Shown piece after piece: positions 34,015-44,396 of a stretch of DNA of 64,000 nt. This stretch comes from Armigeres subalbatus (taxonomy: Eukaryota; Arthropoda; Insecta; Diptera; Culicidae). How positions within the stretch are numbered: the first letter of the stretch is position 1; each line of letters starts with the position of its first letter. The notes beneath the pieces were generated by a model. The model made no database searches. It saw only the letters and a list, made by a program, of their open reading frames with translations, and had not been told where the DNA came from. The stretch is taken from positions 14,479,533 to 14,543,532 of the forward strand of contig NC_085139.1 of assembly GCF_024139115.2 (NCBI RefSeq), written 5' to 3'. The translations under genes were made by a program, and so were the position numbers.

Positions 34015-34520
34015 ATGTACCTCAGGTTGGGAACCGCTGATCTACGGCTAAACTATCATCTAGCATTTCTGAAGACCAAGGTGTCATGGCAGCAATTGAT
34101 AAACCTGTTGCTGGAGGTCGATACTTTCCGGATTCCCCTCTGTCATCTCGATGGTGCTACAGATTTGCTAAGAGTACGCATCATCATCCAAGCCAGCGAA
34201 TATGTTTACGGCTGTGTAGCGTTTTTGCGAGCGATCATCTAAGACAAGCTCCACTGCAGACTAATGTCCCTGGATAAAATGGTTAGCTGAATATGCTTCT
34301 GGTTAGAGATCCGTCGGAACTGAGCTGAAGATGCGAAATGGATGAGAGCCTGGACGGAACGTTCTTACTGTTCCAAGCTCGGTCGGCTGACCCGACAGGT
34401 GATAGTACCGAAAGGACGCAAGAAAGGGAGAACTGACAACCAAGGTTCGATAGAGGGGACGCGTGAAATCAATGCATTAAAGAGACCTGTCGGAACAACG
34501 TCATCAATGGATTGTTTTTA
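34015..34520 (+). pseudogene. Probable BEL/Pao relic, post-RT segment
   Basis: Reading through frames gives VSWQQLINLLLEVDTF, RIPLCHLDGATDLLRV and ASEYVYGCVAFLRAI, which resembles the BEL/Pao stretch after the RT, where a W..W..L..L....IPR segment precedes a DASE.AY..V.Y.R RNase H-like block. It has the same strand as the relic at 28426-29110, on the other side of satellite array 2. Too decayed for certainty. Confidence 0.4.
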
Positions 34521-36055
34521 AGTAATTGCCAATAAAAGTCTTTCAACAGTTGACTGTTTAATAATGATAATCCATAATATTCCATAGTATTCAAATCCAT
34601 TGCACATTATCCATCACCATATAATCCGAAGTGAAATTAGTTAGTTAGGATTTTCCCAGCTACTAGTTAAAATAATCGTAGTTGTCCGTTTCCTAGAGTA
34701 GTGATCCGGTCCGTATGTTGTCCTGAAAAGGATTTAACCTGAATAGAAAATAAGAATGCCAATTCTTGCATAAGTATTGTATTTTTCTCGTAACCTATAG
34801 TACAGTTTTTACAGTAGGTATCTAGTTTTCTGAAAGGAATTATGATTACTGAAAAAATGACATCGACTTACGAACAAAGACCGGAAATAGATCGTTGCAT
34901 ATATTAAAAATTCTGTTCCTAAATAGTGATGCACCCTACCGGAGGACCAGTTTCGCTTTATCATGCCTCCGGTGCACAAACTCGGACACGATACTACATG
35001 CGGATTGAAAATAACTAATTAACAAACAAACAATAATTATGCAACCGTATCAAATTAAATCACCATAAATATTCCATGCAACGATTTCGAGTATTTTAAT
35101 TGCTTAACCTTGCCGTGTTCTGGCCCGGGATCGCAATGTCGATGGTTTGTGCCGGTGCCATTTTGCCAGATCTCCAAGCCACCACTGACAACGTGTTGCG
35201 TCCGCCAGAGCCTGCTCTGCCCGGTGGCGGCATCGGCCGGTGGGTTTATTCTGTGATTTGTCCGTCAAGCAATATCGAGGCTTATGCAAAGAACGGAAAC
35301 CGGACCGTTTCTAGTGTGAGCGGGACCCTCCAATTGCCAATGAACCGCAAAACACATTTGCCTGCATGGTGGACGGAAGCCAAACATGCCCACATTAATG
35401 CGTGCACTACCACGAGATAGGCATCTGCGAGCAGCGAGCTCGTTCAATGGGTATACGCGAACCATTATTTTACGCGAATGGCAAATGGTCGCTGCTTGAT
35501 AAGACTGAATGGGGAACGTGTTTGAATCGTTTATTTATTGTTGCTGGTAACAACCCTCATTGGAAACAGCTTTTTTATAATTCCTGAAAAAAGGCACTCC
35601 GAGTGGCAAGCGACGTCCAACGGATCCTTTTGTTTTGCTCGCTTGCTTCCACTGGCTTGCTGTGATGGTTTGTGGTTGTCCGTCGATTGGAGTGTCGCCG
35701 GCATTGTGATATCTTAAGTGGGGTTGAGGCATGAGGCAAGCGGCATCGTCAGTTCCCGGATGTTTCCGGGACTGGGGGTCTACCACCAGGAAATAGCTTG
35801 TTAATAAAAATGTCTTTGCTTCGTTATTTGTGGCGTTTATTGTCACCCTTCTTCGTAGCGTTTGACACTAAGGGTTGACTTTCCAACACTTGTCAATTAT
35901 GGTTGTCATCGTAGGAAACAGTTGTGCTGGCAGAATTGTCTTCGGAAGTGATTTATCGCTGGGATTAAACTATCTAGAGGGAATTACCTGCTTGAACAAA
36001 AATTAATACAAACGGTGTTTTCTGAAAAACTAATGAATGTATCGACTGACTGTAT
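34520..36055. other. Unassigned, non-repeat sequence
   Basis: 34520-35100 is AT-rich. 35100-35900 has higher GC, no repeat structure and short ORFs on both strands (longest 106 codons at 35100-35420) with no recognised motif. Confidence 0.4.
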
Positions 36056-36058
36056 GTT

Positions 36059-36182
36059 TAATTCTATTTATTGAACAGCCACTCTGCCTTACAATTTTCA
36101 CAACGAGTTTATTCGAGTCGGGTAAATAATAAACTCGTTGTGAACATTGTAAGACTGAGTAGCCGTTCAATAAATAGAATTA
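36059..36182. mobile_element. Foldback element (124 bp)
   Basis: TAATTCTATTTATTGAAC at the left mirrors GTTCAATAAATAGAATTA at the right; pairing continues through CACAACGAGTTTATT/AATAAACTCGTTGTG around a short GC-rich loop. Confidence 0.88.
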
Positions 36183-37020
36183 TAATTAAAATCATTTCGA
36201 ATCCAAACCGTGTATCCATGAATATTCATAAAAAGTAGCGAACAGTAGAAATTTATTTCTTAGTCTTATTATACATTCCACTGGAAAAGATTTTATTTAC
36301 GACAAAAAGAATTTCAACGACTTGAAATGTTGATAAGTGAATAGATGAATTTGAATGCTAAATGCAAATATTTCCTTCACTAAAATCAGATGTTGTACAA
36401 TGTTGCTGAATTAACATCACGAAGTGCTAGTACTACTATTTTATATTCAGCGAAAAGAGAAATAACTTTTCTTCCCTGCATAATGACCATCATCGTTGCA
36501 ATTTCCAAATTCAGCCCCAACAGCAGAATACCACCGCCGCAAGCAAGTCATCCATTATTTCACTCGTCTTTCGCTTTACCTCCGACTTGAACCCTCGCCT
36601 AGAGCTGCAGCCACTATAAATAGTTCATTAACACCAATGATTTCCATAGCCCGCATTTCTCCGGTCCGAACAATAAATGGTGCCGTGCTTGGCAGCGTAG
36701 AAGTTGTTCTATTCGGGTCCCTTTTCGAGGTGAATTTTGCTCCATTGCAAGTGCTTGCGCCCTGTGTAACAGGGTAAGAGTGATAACGTGAAAATGTTCG
36801 TGTCTGTTAATTTTCCTGCCCATGATGGGTTGACACACAGTGGGCAGGGATGCGTAAACATTTTCCCGAAAGTTGTGTAGAATGGTTCATATCAAAGTTT
36901 TTCATGGGACGAATCATCATTGAAATTCGTCGTAAGCAGTGCTGCCAGTAGTTTTCTATATCATAGTAATATGTCCTGCAGAATGAAACAACTAAAGCAT
37001 TTTGTTAATAAAATTATTTT

Positions 37021-37198
37021 GAGCTTTTAAGTGGAATGTCTTCATTTGTCATAAGACGAGTTTGTACAATCTTGACTCGAGTCGAGTCAAGTACGAGACA
37101 CTGAAGACGACCTTACTGTTGAGGTCGAAATACGTATCTGCCAAGGTACAATTAAGTGGTGGAATTAAATGGGATTGTACAAACTCGTCTTATGACAA
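37021..37198. mobile_element. MITE of the ACAAACTCGT family
   Basis: Inverted 26-bp arms at 37046-37071 (TTGTCATAAGACGAG..) and 37173-37198. Its interior (GAGGTCGAAATACGTATCTG) is familiar from Aedes repeats. The left outer flank, GAGCTTTTAAGTGGAATGTC, is shared with the fragment at 27155. Confidence 0.75.
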
Positions 37199-37427
37199 GC
37201 AACTAAAGCAATAAAACAAATTAGAAATATAAGCGTTATCTACTAAATATTATCTTCGCTTGACGTTCATCCGGCATACGAACAACATGTACAGCCCATC
37301 GTAGTCTGCCGTGTTTTATAAGCTTAACAATATCTAGCCCTTTATACACCTGTTATATCTCGTGATTTATGCGACGCCACCAGTTGCCATTCTCCTGTTT
37401 ACCGCCGAGTATTGTCCGGAGTACCTT

Positions 37428-37534
37428 CCCGAGCAGCACATATGTTACACATAGATCACAGTAACTTATATATGACCTGAATCAGTCACAATGAAGTTGC
37501 TGCAACCATATTCGCTTGATTTGTGTTGGTTGGG
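37428..37534. mobile_element. 107-bp MITE, copy 2, nested in RTE copy B2
   Basis: Termini CCCGAGCAGCACA and TGTGTTGGTTGGG, with interior GTTGCTGCAACCAT. Same length as copy 1. Comparison with RTE copy B1 (20365-20385) shows it is inserted after ..GTACCTT, with TT repeated on the right side. Confidence 0.8.
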
Positions 37535-37694
37535 TTACGCTTAAACACTCCGAAAGCTCAATATATATATATACAGTGCGAATTTTGTCTTCATTTGCAA
37601 ATCACGGTACTTTAGCTGGTAATGAAGTCCGTAATAAGCCCTATTTGCAGCCCTATTTTCACCTTGACGGTAACATCATTATCGCACGTCACTA

Positions 37695-37899
37695 CCCATG
37701 CAACCAAAAGTTCATCTCAATTAAATTTCTTCTCAAACGAACCAATTGGTTAACTCTTGATTCACGTTAAGTTCCAAGCACCTTAACGAAACTTCAAAGT
37801 TCACCTTTACGCTCCCACCATACAAAAAAAAAACTTTAAATGAGAGCTGATTATTTAAGCCGAAACATCCCATCTTATCCGCACTTCTGGTTGCTTGGA
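37695..37899. mobile_element. TA-flanked MITE (205 bp), nested in RTE copy B2
   Basis: Ends CCCATGCAACCAAAAGTTC and GCACTTCTGGTTGCTTGGA are inverted. TA at 37693-37694 and 37900-37901. RTE copy B1 reads CACTAATGT at the equivalent place, which gives the empty site. Confidence 0.8.
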
Positions 37900-38296
37900 T
37901 AATGTCCCAAGCTACACAAATTTTTCTACCACTTCAAATTTTTCACCATCCAGCGCCATTTCACTACCACCACCACTAATGAACCCACGTAGATTGCCAG
38001 TGGCAATTTACTTCGTTTTGCTGGTATTGATCGTGAGTCCAATCTTCGCTGTCTCCCTCTTAAAGGCACAAAAGCCTCTTCCACGGCACGGCGATCAATC
38101 CCGATAATATCGATATCGTCCGCAAAGCCCGCGGGCTTGTGACGCTTCTTTGCACACCAGCTCTCCTAATCGCTCCCTCGAGCGCCATACTGAACAGTAG
38201 ATTAGAGAGTCCATCACCTCGCTTCAATCCATCTAAAACAATTGATGTTATACGAATCACCCGTATGAGTTTCGCCGGAAAACCATGTTCTTGCAT

Positions 38297-38668
38297 TGCT
38301 TACTTTCTTATGAATCCTGTAAAACCCCGGTGGTGCAAAGGACCGACTTGAAAGATCTCCATCCTGAGCGTTGCCCAGCTATCGCTTTAACCTGCTGCCA
38401 GGTTAGATTTCGGTCGACTTCTTTTATTTCTTTATTAAGGCTTTGCCGCCAAGAGCCTCTGGGTCTGCCTCTGCAGCGATATCCCGATGGGTTTCAGTCT
38501 AATGCTTGTTTACAGATTTCGTTTCCGCCCCTACGTAGAGTGTGGCCAAACCAGCCCCACTTCCGATCCCGAATTTCTGTTGCAATCGCCTCTGGTGACA
38601 ACGACGATGGAGCTCGTTGTTTGAGATCCAGTTGTGAGGCCACCAGGCCTGAATTATATACCGCAGGC
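38297..38668 (-). mobile_element. RTE-like fragment of a third family (C), nested in copy B2
   Basis: The 13-bp duplication CATGTTCTTGCAT flanks it at 38284-38296 and 38669-38681. Read on the minus strand through frame changes it gives FGHTLRRG-, ALDWNPSGYR-, RGRPRGSW- and QQVKAIAGQR-like residues, the C-terminal tail of RTE/BovB-type RT proteins, here only about 110 codons. It is a 5'-truncated insertion of a LINE into another LINE. Confidence 0.75.
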
Positions 38669-40244
38669 ATGTTCTTGCATAATTAGCCATAATTCCTTCC
38701 GTTGCACTGAATCGTACGCTGCCTTGAAATTAATAAACAAAAGGTGTGTCTGCAAGTTGTACTCCCGGAATTTATCAAGGATTTGTCTCAGGGTGAACAT
38801 TTGATCCGTCGTTGATTGGCTCTCACGAAAATCTGCCTGGTATACGCCGACGGAGGACTCTTCAAGCGGTCTCAATCTGTTGAACCTGAATACAGGACTT
38901 AATTTTGTTCGCCGAATTAAGGAGGGTTATTATCTTAAAGAGAGGGCAAATGAGGGCGTCCAATCAGCTAGCAGGCAATTCCTTGTCTTCCCATATTTTC
39001 GACATAATATGGTGCAGAACTTCATAAAGCTGCTCACTGCCATGTTTGAGAAGTTCAGCCGGGAGCTGGTCCTTCCCCGCAGCCTTATTGTTTTTTAGCT
39101 CTTTAATAGCTTTTCTAATCTCATCTAGTGTAGGTGACTCCACAGCTTCTCCATCGTCGCTTATATTTATTCTGTTCACCGATGTACCGTCACTTCCACT
39201 ACTCAACAACGTCTCGAAGTGTTGCTTTCATCTGGCAGCCACTTCGGTTTTATCTGTTAGCAAATTCCCTTGTTGGTCGTTGCACATGACGGGAGATGGT
39301 GCTGTCTTTCTCCGCACGCCATTGACAGACTCATAGAACCTCCACATATCGTTCTGCTCCATTTTTTCCTGCGCCTCACTAATCACTTGTTCTTCATACT
39401 TTTTTTTCTTCCTGCAGTGGGTTCATACTACTTCCTCCAACAATCGTTGTAAATTCATCCCTCTGGCAGCAGCAAAATTTATCAGCCTTAGGTCATTGGT
39501 AACGGAGTGAAAGGTCTTCCTACCAATTATGGGACGGAAAAAGTCCTCTCTACCGACCTGAGCGTTAGCGTCTCCGATAACAATTTTCACGTCATGCTTT
39601 GGGCACTCTCCAAAGGCTTTATAAAGAGATTCATGAAACGTATCCTTCACGTCGTCGGATTTATCGTTTGGCGGTGTGTAAACGTTGATTACCCTGTAAT
39701 TGAATAATTTGCCCCGTATCCTCAACACACAGATTCGTTTGCTAATACCTAATACAAATTTATGATTTCGCTTCAGCGCTTTGTTCGCTACGTCGCTTCT
39801 AACACCAAATGACTTCAGGTTATCCTTAGAAGGAGAACTTATTAAATAATTTGTTGCCGGCACTGAGCGATCCGTATCAAGAAGCACGTGGCTTAAACGC
39901 CACTCCATTAAGGAGACCACGGCCCAAGTTAATTTGCCCGGATGAGACTCCCTCGAGGCGAGTCCATTTATTTCCCAGAAAGGATTTATGGGCAGCAGGC
40001 AGCAGGGACTATGTCCAAGGTCTTGACGGCCCTCCCCAGGTCATCTGCGAGTTGTGGGGCTTGCCTAGGATGTGGTGGGGTTTGACAGTGGGCCCTGTTA
40101 AATTCCTATAAAAAGCTGCATGTATCCGCAAGTAGGCTCTACCAAAGCGACCGTGTGCCGCTCAAAGCGCACAAGCCCAAGTCCTGGTGTTAGGTGGGAC
40201 GCTAAACAGCCCTGACACGGCGGCCCTCCGACGAGACAGGAGGT

Positions 40245-40574
40245 TTGTGCAGGCCCAATAAGCCGCCTAGAAAAGCAATAACTACGAACAATATAAGAGA
40301 TAATGCGACTCGATATAATCGGCAAAGACCTAGGCGACGAATAAAGGATCACGATTTGAAGCTTGGAACATGGAACTGCAAGTCGCTAGGTTTCGCAGGT
40401 TGTTACAGGATAATCTACGATGAATTACATTCCCGCAACTTCGACGTCGTGGCGCTGCAGGAGATTTGCTGGTCCTGTCCAGAAAGTGTGGAAAAGCGGG
40501 CATCGGGCGGCTACCTTCTACCAAAGCTGTGGCACCACCGACGAGCTGGGAACCGGCTTCATAGTGCTGGGCAT
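40245..40574 (+). pseudogene. RTE copy A2: N-terminal endonuclease segment
   Basis: Begins MCRPNKPPRKAITTN and keeps LGTWNCKSLG and ALQEICW. An extra C near 40475 (CTGGTCCTGTCC, where A1 reads CTGGACAGG) shifts the frame. The reading is cut by the insertion at 40572. Confidence 0.8.
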
Positions 40575-43500
40575 GGGCGTAGCCAGGATTTCGAGAAGGG
40601 GGGGGCCAACTTTTTTGATCTTCTAAATCGTAGTTTTATAGTAGTTTTATAAAAACACATGAATATTAACACATGAAACCAAATCCAAACCAAATCGAAA
40701 CAATAATGATTAAAACAATAATGGATTTAAAAATACGTGATTTATTGGTTATCAGATATTTTTAAATAAAGTGAGAAAAATATTAACGAACTTAGTTTTC
40801 AGAAAGATAATAAATCGGCTAGAACAATTATTGTAAAAATCCTGCATTCTGCAATCCTGCAGCTTAAGAAAACTAGAACCATACATTTGAATTTCTAAAC
40901 AAATCCTCTCTGAAATAATATTTATTATAAAATAGGCAGAAAAATCAATATGCAAGCTTTCTCCAGGAATTCCTTCGACAATTGCTCCTGGCATTCTATC
41001 CGAAATTCTATCAGGGATTCTTTAGGAATGCCTCCAGCAACTTCTTCGGCAGTGTCTTCAGGAATTCCACCATAAAATTTGCCGGGAATTGATCCGAAAA
41101 TTCCACCATTATTTACTCCAAGAAAATCTTCACGAACTTCTTTATAAGTTCTGCAGAATTCCCTGCAATAATTCAAATAATTTCGTGCTGTTTCCCATAA
41201 TTTTTAAGAATAAGAATATTCCGTGGAAATTCCGCAGAAAACATTCCTAAGAATTTCACGAAAAATCTTCGAATTTCTTGTGTGAATTCCATAAAATTTT
41301 CCGTGAATTGTTTCGAATAATTTCTTCAGGAATTCCACCGGAAATTTATACAGAAATTATACCGAAAATGAAATCAACAATGGAATTTCCCGAGGAGTTC
41401 CTAGATTAATTCGCAATGAAATCGTGAAAGAATTCCGGTGGAAACTTCAAGATTTCCACTGAGAGATCCTCCAGGAGTTTCTCCGAAAATTCGTCCGGGA
41501 ATTCTTCCAGTAGTTCCAACGGCATGTCCACCAAGAATTTCTCTAGGAATTCCTTTGAGAATTATTCCGGTAGTTCTATCGGCAGTTCCTTTGAAAATTC
41601 TTCCGGGAATTTGGGCAGAATTGGAATTTATTTAGGCTTCTTCAGGAATTTATAAAGATTTTCCACCAGAAGCTCCTCCGAGAATTTCTCTGCGAGCTCC
41701 TCAGGGAATTCTCCGGGAGGTCCTCTGATGATGATGATGGTCCAGCTACAAACCCCAACAAAGGTTTCAGCTAGACGAGATTTATCTAGATAATGAATTC
41801 TCTTGTTTCCGAGAATGCTTCTGGTAGTTTAACCGGGGTTCCTTAAAAAAATCTCCCGGGAGTTTCTTCAGAAATTCTTCCAGAAAATTCCTTCGAGAGT
41901 TCCACCAGCAATTCATCCGGGAGTTCCTCCTGAAATTCCTCCGGGAGTTCTTACGGGAGATCTTACGGGAGCTCCTCCGGCAGTTCCTTCGGGAATTCCT
42001 CCGGGAGATCCACCAGCAGTTTCTACGAGAATCCCTCCGGGAGTTTCACCTGCAGTTTCTCCGGGTGTTTCTCTGAAAAGGAACTCATGGAGGAACTCCC
42101 AGAGTAATTTCCGGAGGAACTCCAGGGGGATTTTCTATAGGAATTTCCAGAGAAATTATCAGAGGAATTCTCGGAGGAACTGCCGGTGGAACTTTTGGAG
42201 GAATTTATTGAAGAACTACAGGAAGAATTTCCGTAGGAAATCCTGGAGGAACTCTCGTAAGAATTCTAGGATGAATTCCCAAAGGAACTTCCGTAAAAAT
42301 TCCAGGAGGAACTCCAGGAAGAGTTCTTAAAAGAACCTCCCGGAGGAATTCCCGTAAGAACTCCCAGAGAAATTCTCCGAGGAACTTCTGGAGGAGTTTG
42401 TAGTAAAAAAGCCTACAGAAATGCTAAATAAATTCCTGGAAGAAAGCCTGATTGAATTCCCGAAGGAACTACTGGTGGAACTTCAGAGAAACATCCAGTG
42501 GAATACCCTAGAGGAAGAGAAAAAATATTTCTGAAGGAACTTCCAAAATCCTATTCCCGTGAAATTCCTGCTATATATCGTCCAGGAATTCCCTGTAAAG
42601 TTCCTGGAGGTATAACCGGAGAATTTCTTGGAAAAACTCCTGGAAGAACACCCGGAGCAACTCCCACAAGCACTTCCGGAGGAATTCCCACATGGAAGTC
42701 CTGAAATAATTCTTAGAGAAGTTCCTGAAATCCTGAAAGTATTCCCAGATTAATTGCTGAAGAAAATCTCTGCGGATTGTTCCGAAGAAATTTCTGGAAG
42801 AACTCTTGGCAGATATCCGAGTAAATTTCGAGTGAAGTCCGGAAGGAATTCTAATACACTTCCGCGGAAAATCTCCCGGAGAAATACCTGAATGAATTCC
42901 TGGAGAAGTACCTGAAGAACCTCCCGAAAAAATACCTGTAAGAATTTTTGGGGAAATACTTGGACGAATTCCAGGAGAAATTCATGAATATATTTCTAGA
43001 GGATTTCTTGAAGGATATTCTGAAGTAATTGTCAAAAGAATTCCAGATTGGAATGCTAGATAATTTCGCTATTGAATGTTTGGAGGTATTCCCGGAAAAT
43101 TTCCTGGAAGTAACCCCGGAGGAATTAAAGGAAGAGTTCCGAGAGGAATGCCCCGAGAAGTTCCTAGAAGAATTTCCGAAGGAATTTCTTATAGATTTAC
43201 AAGTGAAATTATGGAGCTAAATCGGAGGATTTCCGTCAGAAATTTTTGAAGAAACTTCTGGTAGAATTTTGGGAAGAAATTCCGTATGTATTGATGCGGG
43301 AGCTATTGGCTGGTGGCTTCGAACGGATGCTTACAGCAAATAAAATACATATTTGTAATTCATTAGCTAAAAAGCTAAAATAATATATTTATTGATAGTT
43401 GTTTACATAACGATTTTCAGAGGAATTTGTGGATAACTTTCCGGAGGAATTTAGAAGTTCCCAGGGGAGCTTCTAGAAGGATTTCAAGGAGAATTCAAAT

Positions 43501-43717
43501 CAATTGAGCCCGAAATGTTTCGAATTTTCATATATTATGGATCCTGGATGCCCTAATGAGTTCTGGGAATTTTTTTGAATTTCAACCACGTATTTCTGTA
43601 TATGATTGGATCGTAAAGTGCACATGTTTGAGGGAATTCATTTCAGTACCCGTTCAATCTTTCCAAAATTTAGGGGGGGCGACGGCCCCCCCCTGCCCCC
43701 CCTTGGCTACGCCCATG
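40572..43717. mobile_element. 3,146-bp mirror-image (foldback-like) transposon with 8-bp target duplication
   Basis: Ends CATGGGCGTAGCCAGG and CCTTGGCTACGCCCATG are inverted, followed inwards by G-runs/C-runs at the two ends. GTGCTGGG at 40564-40571 is duplicated at 43718-43725; copy A1 has the single site at 14958-14965. The body has no transposase. 40950-42070 is a degenerate T/C-oriented repeat (GGAATTCCTCCGGGAG words every 15-30 bp), and 42080-43550 is the same repeat in the opposite orientation; the turn is at about 42078, close to the midpoint. An 8-bp duplication with this terminus suits hAT. Confidence 0.9.
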
Positions 43718-44137
43718 GTGCTGGGTAAGATGCGCCATCGTGTGATTGGGTGGCAGCCAATCAACGCAAGGATGTGCAAGCTGAGGATTAGAGGCCGTTT
43801 CTTCAACTATAGCATCATCATCGTGCACTGCCCATACGAAGGGAGACCCGACGACAAGAAAGAAGCGTTCTACGCACAGCTGGAGCAGACATACGATAGA
43901 TGCCTACTGCGGGACGTCAAAATCGTCATCGGTGAAATGAACGCACAGGTAGGAAGGGAGGAAATGTATAGACCGGTCATCGGACCGGATAGTCTGCACA
44001 CCGTATCGAATGACAACGGCCAACGATGCATAAACTTTGCAGCCTCCCGCGGAATGGTAGTCCGAAGCACCTTCTTTCCCCGCAAAAATATCCCCAAGGC
44101 CACATGGAAATCACCCATCCAAGAAACGGAAAACTAA
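43718..44137 (+). pseudogene. RTE copy A2: C-terminal endonuclease segment
   Basis: Continues from the insertion with VLGKMRHRVIGWQPINARM, then VKIVIGEMNAQVG (GD of the GDxN motif changed to GE) and QETEN followed by a TAA where A1 has Gln of ENQIDHV. The SDH motif follows at about 44217 in the same frame, reading SDHNLVAV. Confidence 0.8.
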
Positions 44138-44396
44138 ATCGACCACGTTCTAATCGACGGTAAATTCTTCTCCGACATCACGAACGTCCGCACTTACTGC
44201 AGTGCGAATATTGAATCCGACCACAACCTCGTTGCAGTATGCCTGCGTTCAAAACTCTCGACAGTGTACAACATGCGTCGAAGTTGGATGCCGCGGCTTA
44301 ACATTGGGCGGCTACAAGACGGTAGACTATCCCAAGAATACGCGCAGCAGCTGGAAGGGGCACTCCCAACGGAATAGCATCTAGGCGCATCGTCTC

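Larger units (their letters stand above)
37237..39930 (-). mobile_element. RTE-clade retrotransposon, copy B2, with nested insertions
   Basis: Minus-strand RTE family B copy. The endonuclease segment is at 39920-39423 (VINVYTPPN, IVIGDANAQVG); the linker and RT fingers at 39209-38964 (ELKNNKAAGKDQLPAELLKH); RT at 38875-38654 (HLLFINFKAAYDS) and 38296-38060; the thumb and C-terminus at 37950-37237. The region between endonuclease and linker is missing. Motif A reads INFKAAYD, so the catalytic Asp is replaced by Asn. It abuts copy A2 head to head near 39930-39998. Not functional. Confidence 0.85.

Noticed and set aside
37046..37198. Regulatory hairpin or microRNA precursor
   Set aside because: The arms are 100 bp apart and match other copies in the window, so a MITE is the simpler reading.
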